64,000 nucleotides of DNA from Treponema sp. (lineage in GTDB: Bacteria > Spirochaetota > Spirochaetia > Treponematales > Treponemataceae): assembly GCA_017935745.1 (NCBI GenBank), contig JAGBGX010000020.1:1-64000 (forward strand), read 5' to 3'. The notes beneath the pieces were generated by a model. That model did no database searches. It saw only the letters and a list, made by a program, of their open reading frames with translations, and was not told the DNA's origin. The position numbers were made by a program, and so were the translations under genes. Shown here piece after piece: positions 16,319 to 24,228 of the stretch (the stretch's first letter is position 1; each line of letters begins with the position of its first letter).

Positions 16319-17533
16319 ATGAAGAAAGGTTTTATTGCAGCGTCAGCTGTAGTAGCAGCAGGTTTAATGGCATTCACGGGATGCGCAAAGAAAGAGGGGG
16401 GGGCGAAGTCAGGCAAGGCTGAAAAAGTAACCCTCACCGTCTGGGAGTCACTTTCAGGGCCTGATGAATTTATCAAGCGGGCTGGAGCCAAGTACACAGA
16501 AACTCACCCGAATGTAGAGATTAAATTTGTAAACGTAGAGCTGGGTGACTCATCAGGGCAGATTGCACTCGACGGACCGGCCGGAGTCGGACCTGATCTT
16601 TTTGCAGCTCCTCATGACAAGCTGGGAGAACTGGTGAACGGCGGCCATGTCGCTCCGACAGAGAACGCAGCCAAGGTTGCAGACGAAGTTCTGGGAGCCT
16701 GTTCAGCTGCTTTGACGTATGACGGAAAAATGTACGGATATCCTGTCAGTGCTGAGACATACGCGCTGTTCTATAACAAGGCGTTTGTCAGCGAGAACGA
16801 TGTTCCGAAGACATGGGAAGATCTTCTTGCATGGACAAAGGAATTCAACAAGAACAACCCCGGAAAGCGCGGATTTGTAATGGATGTTGGAAACGCATAT
16901 TACACAATTGTGTTTACAACAGCAAACGGAAACCGCCTGTTCGGCTCTTCAGGAACAGACACATCAAGCTCATATCTTAACGATGCTGACGCAGTAAAAG
17001 GAATGAAATTCTTCCAGGAGCTTCGTCCGGCTCTCAATGTTCCTTCCGCTGACTTGCAGACAGGAACATGCGATGCATCTTTCCAGGGCGGAGAGGCTGC
17101 AATGCACATTACAGGACCGTGGAACATCAAGAACTTTGTGGACGCAGGGCTTGATTTTGGTGTTGCTCCGCTTCCTGCTCTTCCGGGAGACTCTTCCCCG
17201 GCTTCTTCTTTCAGCGGAACACGCGCTATGTTCGTAAGCTCTTATTCAGATCATCCGGAAGAGGCTGCTGACTTTGCGCAGTTCCTCATCTCGCCTGAAA
17301 TGCAGAAGCTCCGCTTTGACATCACTGGCGCAATGCCTTCCATTTCTGTTGAAGTTGCCAGCAAGTATATTGCCGGCTTCCTCCAGCAGCTTGACTATGC
17401 ATTCCCGATGCCTTCAATTCCTGAAATGGCAACATTCTGGGAGGCAATGGGCAATGCTTCAAAGAATATCTGGGACGGCGCTGACGTTCAGAAAGAGCTG
17501 AATGCTTGTGATGCAGCTATTATTGGAAAATAA
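16319..17533 (+). CDS. Sugar ABC transporter substrate-binding lipoprotein (MalE-like)
   Basis: 404 aa. Lipoprotein signal peptide ending LMAFTGC. The mature part is a type 1 extracellular solute-binding protein: VTLTVWESLSGPDEF, YGYPVSAETYALFYNKAFV, PKTWEDLLAWT and FQGGEAAMHITGPWNIKNF resemble maltose/maltodextrin-binding proteins. TAAGGAGG supports ATG 16319 over an earlier in-frame start at 16283. Two hairpins between it and the permease genes probably let it be made in excess of the membrane components. The neighbouring GH35 gene makes a beta-galactoside or related oligosaccharide possible as substrate; maltodextrin is the homology-based guess. Confidence 0.88.
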   Translation: MKKGFIAASAVVAAGLMAFTGCAKKEGGAKSGKAEKVTLTVWESLSGPDEFIKRAGAKYTETHPNVEIKFVNVELGDSSGQIALDGPAGVGPDLFAAPHDKLGELVNGGHVAPTENAAKVADEVLGACSAALTYDGKMYGYPVSAETYALFYNKAFVSENDVPKTWEDLLAWTKEFNKNNPGKRGFVMDVGNAYYTIVFTTANGNRLFGSSGTDTSSSYLNDADAVKGMKFFQELRPALNVPSADLQTGTCDASFQGGEAAMHITGPWNIKNFVDAGLDFGVAPLPALPGDSSPASSFSGTRAMFVSSYSDHPEEAADFAQFLISPEMQKLRFDITGAMPSISVEVASKYIAGFLQQLDYAFPMPSIPEMATFWEAMGNASKNIWDGADVQKELNACDAAIIGK

Positions 17534-17567
17534 TTTTCCGGGAATATGATTCTGTATTCATAATTGA

Positions 17568-17629
17568 CCGGCAATGCGGTTTTGCCGTATTGCCGGATTT
17601 TTTGACGCTGCGTTCCGGCAGTTTTTTTT
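17568..17629 (+). terminator. Two stacked hairpins between binding-protein and permease genes
   Basis: CCGGCAAT (17568-17575) pairs with ATTGCCGG (17589-17596) before a T-run; then CTGC (17608-17611) with GCAG (17618-17621) and eight T. Partial termination here would set the binding protein above the permeases. Confidence 0.75.
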
Positions 17630-17653
17630 ATTGATTCGATTGCGAGGTACCTT

Positions 17654-18976
17654 ATGCGGATAGAGTCCGACGGAAGTTCAGCAAAAAAGGTAAAAATAGC
17701 ATCCTTGTGCTTTATGGGATTGTCCCATCTGCTTTACCTTAAACAATATCTCAAGGGCGCTGTCTTTGCCGCTCTGGAAGTGCTGTTTATTGCATTTCTG
17801 CCTGTTACGTTTAAAAAAGTTTTTGAACTGATTACTCTTGGTGAGCCTCAGCCTGATATTCCCATCAAACAAAGAAACAATTCCATGTTCATGCTTATTG
17901 ACGGAATTTTGGTTCTGGCAATTGTTGCAGTGTTTGTCGCTGTGTATGTTATTTCAGTGCGGAGCGCAAAAAAGAGCTACGAGGAATATTGCAGGACAAA
18001 GCGGTTTATTTCCCAGAAAGCTTCCATAGAGGAGCTTGGAAACAAGGCTTTCCCGCTTACCGGCCTGCTTCCGTGTGTCATCATGCTGCTTGTGTTTGTA
18101 GTTGTTCCTCTTGTGTTCAGCGTCTGCGTTGCTTTTACCAACTATTCCGCACCGAACAATATTCCTCCCAAAAATACAGTAGACTGGGTAGGATTCAAGA
18201 ATTTCGCGGAGCTTCTTGGCGGCGGCTCAACATGGTCTGTCGGATTCCTGAGAATTGTTGTATGGACTCTGATCTGGGCGCTCGCTTCGACTTTCACCTG
18301 CTATTTCGGGGGGCTTCTTGTTGCGGTTTACCTGAATGATTCCGGGGTGAAATTTTCGTCAGTGTTCCGCTTTATCTTTATTCTGCCGTATGCTGTGCCT
18401 GCCGTTATCACGATGATTCTGTGGAAGTATCTCCTGAACGGAACGTTCGGCATTGTGAACAGAACGCTTGCAGCGGTAGGCTTGCTTAACATGGACAATC
18501 CTATTCCGTGGCTTGGAGATGCAACGCTTGCAAAAGTCATGTGCATTGTCATCAACCTGTGGGCCGGCTTCGGCTATTTTATGATGCTTTCGATGGGTAC
18601 GATGACATCGATTTCAAAGGATCTGTTTGAAGCTGCGGAAATTGACGGCGCGAACAAAAAGCAGGTTCTGCACCATATCACGCTTCCGCTCGTTCTGTAT
18701 CAGACAATGCCGCTTGTAATCATGTCATTCACGCACAACATCAACAACTTTGGAATTATCTTCTTCCTTACTGGCGGCGCTCCGACTGTTGCAGACAGCA
18801 CAACGACAATGGCAGGCGGAACCGATATTTTGATTACGTGGATTTACAAGCTTACAATGACCTTGCAGAAATACAACTATGCTTCTGTCATCGCAGTGCT
18901 CATCTTTATTGTTCTTGCTCCGTTCGCAATCCAGCAGTTTAGGAATACAAAGGCCTATAAGGAAGGTGAAGTATGA
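17654..18976 (+). CDS. Sugar ABC transporter permease, MalF-like
   Basis: 440 aa. An N-terminal extension with two hydrophobic segments (about 15-55 and 75-105) precedes the standard six-helix permease domain that begins near PLTGLLPCVIML. The EAA loop that contacts the ATPase is EAAEIDGANKKQVLHHITLPL, about residue 330. GAGGTACC precedes ATG 17654. The stop overlaps the next ATG (ATGA). Long MalF proteins of this kind pair with MalG and a shared MsmK/MalK ATPase, which is absent from this window and presumably encoded elsewhere. Confidence 0.9.
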   Translation: MRIESDGSSAKKVKIASLCFMGLSHLLYLKQYLKGAVFAALEVLFIAFLPVTFKKVFELITLGEPQPDIPIKQRNNSMFMLIDGILVLAIVAVFVAVYVISVRSAKKSYEEYCRTKRFISQKASIEELGNKAFPLTGLLPCVIMLLVFVVVPLVFSVCVAFTNYSAPNNIPPKNTVDWVGFKNFAELLGGGSTWSVGFLRIVVWTLIWALASTFTCYFGGLLVAVYLNDSGVKFSSVFRFIFILPYAVPAVITMILWKYLLNGTFGIVNRTLAAVGLLNMDNPIPWLGDATLAKVMCIVINLWAGFGYFMMLSMGTMTSISKDLFEAAEIDGANKKQVLHHITLPLVLYQTMPLVIMSFTHNINNFGIIFFLTGGAPTVADSTTTMAGGTDILITWIYKLTMTLQKYNYASVIAVLIFIVLAPFAIQQFRNTKAYKEGEV

Positions 18977-19815
18977 AAGCGTACAATTCTGTCAGAACAA
19001 TCAACAAGACTTTTGCGTATTTTGTTTTTATAGTGATTTCCCTATGCGTGTTCTATCCGCTTGTGTATGTTGTTGCGGCAGCCTTTGCACCGGGAAACGG
19101 AATTGCAAACCTGAACATTGTTCCGTTCAAGGACGGATTTGTGCTTGACCATTTTAAGTATCTGTTTTTTCAGACAGACTACTGGCTGTGGTTTAAGAAC
19201 ACATTTTTCCTTGCGCTGTGGAATGCGGTTCTTACTGTAATCATTGCCTCTTTGAGCGCATACGTTTTCTCGCGCTTCAGCTTTGTATTCAAGAAGTCGC
19301 TCTTGATGTCCATGCTGATTCTGAATATCTTTCCGTCGTTTGTCGGAATGATTGCGATTTACATGATTCTGAACCGCATCAACGGCCTTGACACGCTGTG
19401 GGGGCTTGTTCTTGTCTATGTTGCCGGCGGAATTCCGTACAATACCTGGATGGTAAAAAGCTACATGGACACAGTGAGCAAGAACCTTGACGAGGCGGCC
19501 AGAATCGACGGGGCAAGCCACCTGAGGATTTTTGGAACAATCATTCTGCCTGTTACAAAGCCGATTATCACGTTCCTGGGAATCTCGAGCTTTACCGGGC
19601 CGTGGATGGACTTTATCTTTCCGAAGCTTGTCTTGAGAAGCCCGGCAAAACAGACGCTTGCGCTCGGACTGTTTTCATTTGTAACCGACAAAAAGAATGA
19701 GTTTACCAATTTTGCTGCCGGCTCGCTGATTATCTGCATTCCGTTTGTCATCTTCTTCCTGTTCACTCAGAAGGCTATGATGGTCAGCATGGGAACTGCG
19801 GCGGTAAAGGAGTAG
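18973..19815 (+). CDS. Sugar ABC transporter permease, MalG-like
   Basis: 280 aa, six predicted membrane helices. The EAA motif is LDEAARIDGASHLRIFGTIILPVTKP, residues about 175-200. Coupled to the MalF-like gene by a four-base ATGA overlap. The C-terminus MMVSMGTAAVKE is typical of MalG. Together with the two preceding genes it forms an importer lacking only its ATPase. Confidence 0.9.
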   Translation: MKAYNSVRTINKTFAYFVFIVISLCVFYPLVYVVAAAFAPGNGIANLNIVPFKDGFVLDHFKYLFFQTDYWLWFKNTFFLALWNAVLTVIIASLSAYVFSRFSFVFKKSLLMSMLILNIFPSFVGMIAIYMILNRINGLDTLWGLVLVYVAGGIPYNTWMVKSYMDTVSKNLDEAARIDGASHLRIFGTIILPVTKPIITFLGISSFTGPWMDFIFPKLVLRSPAKQTLALGLFSFVTDKKNEFTNFAAGSLIICIPFVIFFLFTQKAMMVSMGTAAVKE

Positions 19816-19817
19816 TG

Positions 19818-19851
19818 TTTAAAATCAGCCGCTAAGACGGCGCGTCTGATT
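19818..19851 (-). repeat. Single H4-type hairpin after malG
   Basis: TTTAAAATCAGC, a loop CGCTAAGACGGCGC and a partly paired GTCTGATT. The loop is the reverse complement of the conserved H4 loop, so the element is in reverse orientation and degenerate. Confidence 0.55.
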
Positions 19852-19854
19852 CGT

Positions 19855-19955
19855 GCGGAGAGTTTCATCCCTGCGGGGTTGCAAGCAGTACCCCGATGCT
19901 CCGCTGGAACCTTCGTTGCGAGTGGCGTCGTAATAAAGGGGATGAAATCCAGCGG
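19855..19955 (+). other. Structured intergenic region with mutually exclusive helices and a possible pseudoknot
   Basis: Helix a: TTTCATCCC (19863-19871) with GGGATGAAA (19939-19947). Helix b: CCGCTGGA (19901-19908) with TCCAGCGG (19948-19955). The order a-b-a'-b' is crossing, and a' and b' are adjacent, as in an H-type pseudoknot. A competing helix pairs GCGGAG (19855-19860) with CTCCGC (19899-19904), enclosing CGGGG/CCCCG (19874-19878/19891-19895). The terminator downstream repeats the GCTGGAAC motif of helix b. No known RNA family is recognised. Confidence 0.5.
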
Positions 19956-19994
19956 CGATACCTTATTAGACTGTGCGCTTCCGACAGGATTTTT

Positions 19995-20036
19995 AAGCGC
20001 TGGAACTGGCATCTGCTTGTTCCAGCGCTTTTTTAT
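19995..20036 (+). terminator. Strong terminator of the sugar-transport operon
   Basis: AAGCGCTGGAAC (19995-20006) pairs with GTTCCAGCGCTT (20019-20030), followed by TTTT. Confidence 0.9.
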
Positions 20037-20225
20037 GCGGCCGAGTATGAGCAACAGTTGCGCATCTGCCCGGCTTTTTATTTCTGCCGGATTATAATTT
20101 GGTAGATTTTTTATGAATTCAGCAGTATGATGTATATATCAACTCGAGTAATTTATTCGTGTGCGGGACAATGCTTCGATGATTGCATCGGGGTATGGTG
20201 ATTCGTATAAAATGAAGTGTAAGAC

Positions 20226-20319
20226 AAAAACTGCTAAAATGGCGCAGTTTTTATCTGCTTCAAGTTTGCGTTGCAAACTTATTTATCAACTGCACATTCT
20301 CATTTCATTGCGGATGTGC
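20226..20319 (-). repeat. Reverse-oriented, three-hairpin repeat copy upstream of the GH35 gene
   Basis: AAAAACTGC/GCAGTTTTT (20226-20252; its loop is the reverse complement of the H4 loop), AAGTTTGC/GCAAACTT (20262-20280, H3) and GCACAT/ATGTGC (20292-20319, H1-like). H2 is missing. The rest of the gap (20040-20225 and 20320-20394) holds only small dyads and AT-rich stretches; I see no convincing promoter. Confidence 0.7.
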
Positions 20320-20394
20320 GTAAAAAGTCAAATCGGAAATTGTTAGGAAGCTTTGCTTCCGGCTTTCCTCATTGGCTTTTTATGGGAGAACTGC

Positions 20395-22578
20395 ATGACA
20401 ACGTATTCTTTTGACAGCAAGAGCCTTTTTAAGGACGGAAAGCGCTGGTTTCCGATTATGGGAGAAATCCACTATTCACGCTATCCTGAAGCGTACTGGA
20501 AGGAAGCCCTTTTGAAAATGAAGGAAGGCGGCGTAGATATTGTCAGCTCGTATGTAATATGGATTCATCATGAAGAAACAGAAGGGCAGTTCGACTGGCA
20601 GGGCTGCCGCAACCTGCGGAAATTTGTGCAGACAGTGCAGGAATGCGATCTTTCAATGATATTGCGTATCGGGCCGTGGAGCCATGCCGAAGTCCGTCAC
20701 GGCGGCTTTCCTGACTGGCTTCTGGCAAAGTGCCCGGATGCTCGGAATACAAATGACGAGCGGTATTTTTCAGAAGTGGAAAAATGGTACAAGGCGGTTT
20801 TTGCGCAGGTGGACGGGCTTTTGCTGAAGGACGGCGGGCCTGTTATCGGCGTTCAGATTGAAAATGAATACGGACACTGCGGCGGACTGACGGGAGAAGC
20901 CGGAGAAGCTCACATGAAGCGTCTTGAAAGGATGGCGCGGGAAACCGGCTTTGATGTTCCGCTGTACACTGCAACTGGCTGGGGCGGGGCTGTTACTGCG
21001 GGGCTGCTTCCTGTCATGGGCGGTTACTGCGAAGCTCCGTGGGATCCGCGCATCACTGAAATTGAGCCGAGCGGAAACTATGTGTTTACGTATGAGCGGA
21101 ATGACCATGCGATTGGCTGTGACTTCGGGCTGGGCGAAGGCATTACGTTTGACATGGCATCGTATCCGTATCTGACCGCAGAGCTTGGCGGCGGGCTTCA
21201 GCCGACATTCAGGCGGCGGCCGGTGGCTAAGCCGAAGGACATCGGCGCGATGAGCCTTGCAAAAATGGGAAGCGGCTGCAACCTGCTCGGGTACTATATG
21301 TATCACGGCGGACAGAATCCTGAGGGAAAGAAAACGACGCTGGAAGAAAGCCGTGCGTCTGGCGCTCCAAACGATCTGTGCGTGAAAAACTACGACTTTT
21401 CCGCGCCTCTGGGACAGTACGGGCTTGCAAACGGAACATACGGAGAAATCAAGCTGTATTCGCTTTTTGTCCATGACTTCGGGGAGCTGCTTGCTGAAAC
21501 GGAAACATATCTGCCTGACGATAATCCTGTCACACCGGAAAATCTTTCCGGCTTGCGCACAAGCTGGCGGTACTGCGGATGCAGCCAGTGCGGAAAAAAA
21601 CGCGGATTTGTCTTTGTGAATAATTTTCAGCGCAGAAAGCAGATGGCTACGCACAGGAATGCTGTTCTGTCTTCCGCGGAAGGCAGCGGCGCGGGCGTGC
21701 AGTTTCCGGCAGTTGATGTTGCGGACGGAGACTTTTTCTTTCTGCCGTTCAATATGAAAATCGGAAGCGGACTTTTAAGGACTTCCCTTGCAACTCCGCT
21801 GTGCAAGCTCCGCAATGAGCGTGAAGCGTATGTGTTCTATTCGGCGGCAGCTCCGGCCGGCTCGTGCGCTGCAAGCCAGTCTGAGGCGGTTCCGGCGGAA
21901 AATGCTTCCGGCGGACTGTATCAGTTTGAAGGGGATGCTCCGCGCGGCTGTGACATTGTGACGCTCACAAGAAGCGATGCCTTGAATGCCCACAAAGTTT
22001 CTGCCGGCGGAAAGGAATATATCATTATAACTGATGCTGATCTGTTTCAGGAGACGTGCGGCGGAAAGACACGGCTTCATTTCCAGAGCAGCAAAAAAAC
22101 TGTGTTCAAGTCATTTCCTGTGCTGGATTCTGTTCCCGGCGGATTTACTGCTGCTGACTGCGGCAACGGCTTTACGTCTTATGAGGCTGAAGCAGAGCCG
22201 GCTCCAGTTCCTGAGGTTTCCGTTAAAAAGACTGGTGAAACTGAATCCATGGCGGTATATGCAGTTTCAGCGGAGCCGTGGAGCGGGGCAGCCGAGGATG
22301 TGTTTATTGATATTTCATGGACGGGAAACTGCGCGCGGCTGTATGAAGACGGCAAGCTGATTGACGATGTGCTTTTTTCCGGCGAAGAATATCCGTGGAG
22401 CATCGGATTGAAGCGGTATGGAAACCGTGCCCATTCGTTTACGCTGGAGATAGACGCGCTGAAAAAAGGCGGTGAGCTGTTCCTGGAAAAGTGGCCGGAC
22501 TTTGGAACGGAGGCTGCGCTGAAAACGGTTTCTGCTGTGCATGTGCGGGCATTTTCAGAAACAGTAATTGAACTGTAG
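20395..22578 (+). CDS. GH35 beta-galactosidase-like glycoside hydrolase
   Basis: 727 aa, no signal peptide, so cytoplasmic. Family GH35 catalytic barrel in the first 350 residues: FPIMGEIHYSRYP, RIGPWSHAEVRHGGFPDWL, acid/base Glu158 in VQIENEYGH and probable nucleophile Glu263 in YLTAELGGG. The remaining half is beta-rich, as in other GH35 enzymes. GGGAGAA supports ATG 20395, which also matches family N-termini. It would hydrolyse terminal beta-galactosyl residues of imported oligosaccharides; exact linkage is unknown. It is separated from the transporter operon by a terminator and repeats, so it probably has its own control. Confidence 0.87.
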   Translation: MTTYSFDSKSLFKDGKRWFPIMGEIHYSRYPEAYWKEALLKMKEGGVDIVSSYVIWIHHEETEGQFDWQGCRNLRKFVQTVQECDLSMILRIGPWSHAEVRHGGFPDWLLAKCPDARNTNDERYFSEVEKWYKAVFAQVDGLLLKDGGPVIGVQIENEYGHCGGLTGEAGEAHMKRLERMARETGFDVPLYTATGWGGAVTAGLLPVMGGYCEAPWDPRITEIEPSGNYVFTYERNDHAIGCDFGLGEGITFDMASYPYLTAELGGGLQPTFRRRPVAKPKDIGAMSLAKMGSGCNLLGYYMYHGGQNPEGKKTTLEESRASGAPNDLCVKNYDFSAPLGQYGLANGTYGEIKLYSLFVHDFGELLAETETYLPDDNPVTPENLSGLRTSWRYCGCSQCGKKRGFVFVNNFQRRKQMATHRNAVLSSAEGSGAGVQFPAVDVADGDFFFLPFNMKIGSGLLRTSLATPLCKLRNEREAYVFYSAAAPAGSCAASQSEAVPAENASGGLYQFEGDAPRGCDIVTLTRSDALNAHKVSAGGKEYIIITDADLFQETCGGKTRLHFQSSKKTVFKSFPVLDSVPGGFTAADCGNGFTSYEAEAEPAPVPEVSVKKTGETESMAVYAVSAEPWSGAAEDVFIDISWTGNCARLYEDGKLIDDVLFSGEEYPWSIGLKRYGNRAHSFTLEIDALKKGGELFLEKWPDFGTEAALKTVSAVHVRAFSETVIEL

Positions 22579-22640
22579 CCCTGCGGAAAAACGGAGCTGA
22601 GCATCGCGCTTTGCTTCGTTTTCTGCGGACAGTTCATGGG

Positions 22641-22676
22641 TTAAAAACAGCGCGCCATCTCAGCGGCTGATTTTAA
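22641..22676 (+). repeat. Single H4-type hairpin, overlapping the end of the AlkD-like gene
   Basis: TTAAAAACAGC (22641-22651) and GCTGATTTTAA (22666-22676), loop GCGCCATCTCAGCG. It encodes the last residues (KISR) and stop of the minus-strand gene. Confidence 0.75.
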
Positions 22677-23367
22677 GTGTTTTGAGATACTCTTTTTGTT
22701 CCCTTGAAATGCGCAGGCTTTCCACGGCCTTTTGGATTGCCTTGTTATGGCACCACGCGCTGAGCTTTTTTTCTTCCAGAATGCGCACCGTGCAGTCCCA
22801 TTGCTTTGCGAGCGCCGTTGCAAAGAACCAGGAAATCATCATGTTCACATAATATTCTGAAGAGCGCACTTCGCTTGCCAGGCAAAGGTATTCGGGCTTG
22901 AAGCGCTCGTCAAGAAAGAGCGACATAAGCATTCCGATTCCAAAGCGGCATGTGTATGTATGCTCAGAAGCAATCCATTTCTTGATATGCGGCAAAAGCA
23001 GCTCAGGATTTTTTTTGAATGCTTTGGGCTGCAGCATGTCGCATGTTGCCCAGTTGTCAATAAACGGCAGGAATTCTGAAACACGCAAAACGCATTCTTC
23101 AAAGCCGGATAGTTTTTCGATTAAAAATCCGTGAAGATTATTTTCTTCGTACAGCTCATGCGGCAGCGAATGGAGAAAAGCGTCGAGACTGCTTTTTTTC
23201 TGCGCAGAGCTTTTCGCTTCCCGGAAAAAGGAAGCGGCGAACGACCTGAGCTGCGGAGTTCTGATGCCGATTATTTTTTCAGCCGGAATATTCGGAATGA
23301 GTTTTGCGTGAAATTTTTTATAGTCCAAGTCCTGAAGCTTAAAAAGCTGTTCTTGCAGTTCTGTCAT
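22660..23367 (-). CDS. DNA alkylation repair (AlkD/AlkC-like) HEAT-repeat protein
   Basis: 235 aa all-helical protein of the PF08713 type: IGIRTPQLRSFA, FIDNWATCDMLQPKAF, RFGIGMLMSLFLD and YYVNMMISWFFATALAK are the usual repeat cores. AlkD members are DNA glycosylases for bulky or charged alkyl bases; the branch seen here is widespread in anaerobes and mostly uncharacterised. The C-terminal LKISR and the stop are encoded by an H4 repeat hairpin. The next gene on the strand starts upstream at 24054, so the two may share a transcript. Confidence 0.85.
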   Translation of the reverse strand: MTELQEQLFKLQDLDYKKFHAKLIPNIPAEKIIGIRTPQLRSFAASFFREAKSSAQKKSSLDAFLHSLPHELYEENNLHGFLIEKLSGFEECVLRVSEFLPFIDNWATCDMLQPKAFKKNPELLLPHIKKWIASEHTYTCRFGIGMLMSLFLDERFKPEYLCLASEVRSSEYYVNMMISWFFATALAKQWDCTVRILEEKKLSAWCHNKAIQKAVESLRISREQKEYLKTLKISR

Positions 23368-23379
23368 TTTTTCTGAACA

Positions 23380-24054
23380 TCAAAGTGAATGCAGCTGCGC
23401 TTCCACAACGCTCCATATTCCGCCTTGCTTTTCAACATGAAGCCATGCATATTTTCCCTCGAGGAGCGCGCCCGGATTTATCACTGTTGTTCCGCCTGCT
23501 GTGCAGATTCCGGCGCTTTCATGAATATGCCCGGTGATTACGGCGAGCGGCTTGTACTGCTCGATAAAGCTTCGCATCAGGGCGCTTCCTACGTGGACTC
23601 CGCTTTGTATTTTGTCACAGCAGGTGTCCTTTGGAGGGTTGTGCGTTATGACAATCAGATTGCTCCATTCCTGCTGCTCCTGACCGGTGATGATTTTAAA
23701 ATCAGACATAAGCTCTTCTTCTGATTTTTCGTTTGGAGTTGTCCCTGTGAATATGCTTCCGCCGCCGCTTCCTGCAAATGCAAGCCCCTCATGAAATACA
23801 AGCTGCCGTTCCACGGAAATGTCGCGCTTTTCCGTTTCTTCTATAAAAGCCGGATTGTCGCAGTTTCCGATGACTGAAAAAATTGTGTCATGCATTGTGC
23901 ACAGCTTTTCCAGAACTGGAAGGCCGGTTTCTTCATGCTGAAACTGCGCGAAGTCCCCGGCAAAAATAACGCCGTCAGCTTCCTTGAACTGGCTTTCGAG
24001 CTTGCCGAGCATTTCAAGATTTCCGTGTACATCTGATATGACTAAAAATTTCAT
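23380..24054 (-). CDS. YfcE-like metallophosphoesterase
   Basis: 224 aa calcineurin-like phosphoesterase: D and H in ISDVHGN, FAGDFAQ, IGNCD(N), ITHNPP and GHIHES supply the metal ligands in order. Such proteins hydrolyse phosphodiesters; the cellular substrate is unknown. Two adjacent ATGs exist (24057 and 24054); the second has better spacing from AGGAG. A 12-base gap separates it from the AlkD-like gene. Confidence 0.8.
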   Translation of the reverse strand: MKFLVISDVHGNLEMLGKLESQFKEADGVIFAGDFAQFQHEETGLPVLEKLCTMHDTIFSVIGNCDNPAFIEETEKRDISVERQLVFHEGLAFAGSGGGSIFTGTTPNEKSEEELMSDFKIITGQEQQEWSNLIVITHNPPKDTCCDKIQSGVHVGSALMRSFIEQYKPLAVITGHIHESAGICTAGGTTVINPGALLEGKYAWLHVEKQGGIWSVVEAQLHSL

Positions 24055-24071
24055 CATTTTCTCCTATAAAA

Positions 24072-24224
24072 AAGTTCGCGATGCGAACTTGTGAATAAAA
24101 ACTCTGACGCTATCTTAGGCAGAATTTTTATTACACCTCCTGCTAAAAAGCCTGCAATGCGAACTGTAGCGCAGATAACAAGAACTGCGCTGTTTCAGCA
24201 CTTTTTATCTTGCAGTTCTGTCTG
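24072..24224 (+). repeat. Composite repeat copy between phosphoesterase and hisC
   Basis: H3-type AAGTTCGC/GCGAACTT (24072-24090), H4-type AAAAACTCTG/CAGAATTTTT (24097-24129, loop ACGCTATCTTAG), a degenerate H3 and a further AGAACTGC/GCAGTTCT arm pair to about 24224 with a GCGCTGTTTCAGC motif. The reverse complement of 24110-24200 resembles 28457-28540 base for base over long stretches. Confidence 0.75.
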
Positions 24225-24228
24225 TTTT

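Noticed and set aside
19855-20036. tmRNA, 6S RNA, RNase P RNA or SRP RNA
   Set aside because: None of the conserved sequence blocks of these RNAs is present; only intrinsic pairing supports structure.
20770-21654. Long minus-strand ORF (294 codons) opposite the GH35 gene
   Set aside because: It is the antisense shadow of a clear GH35 coding sequence, with no domain or ribosome site.
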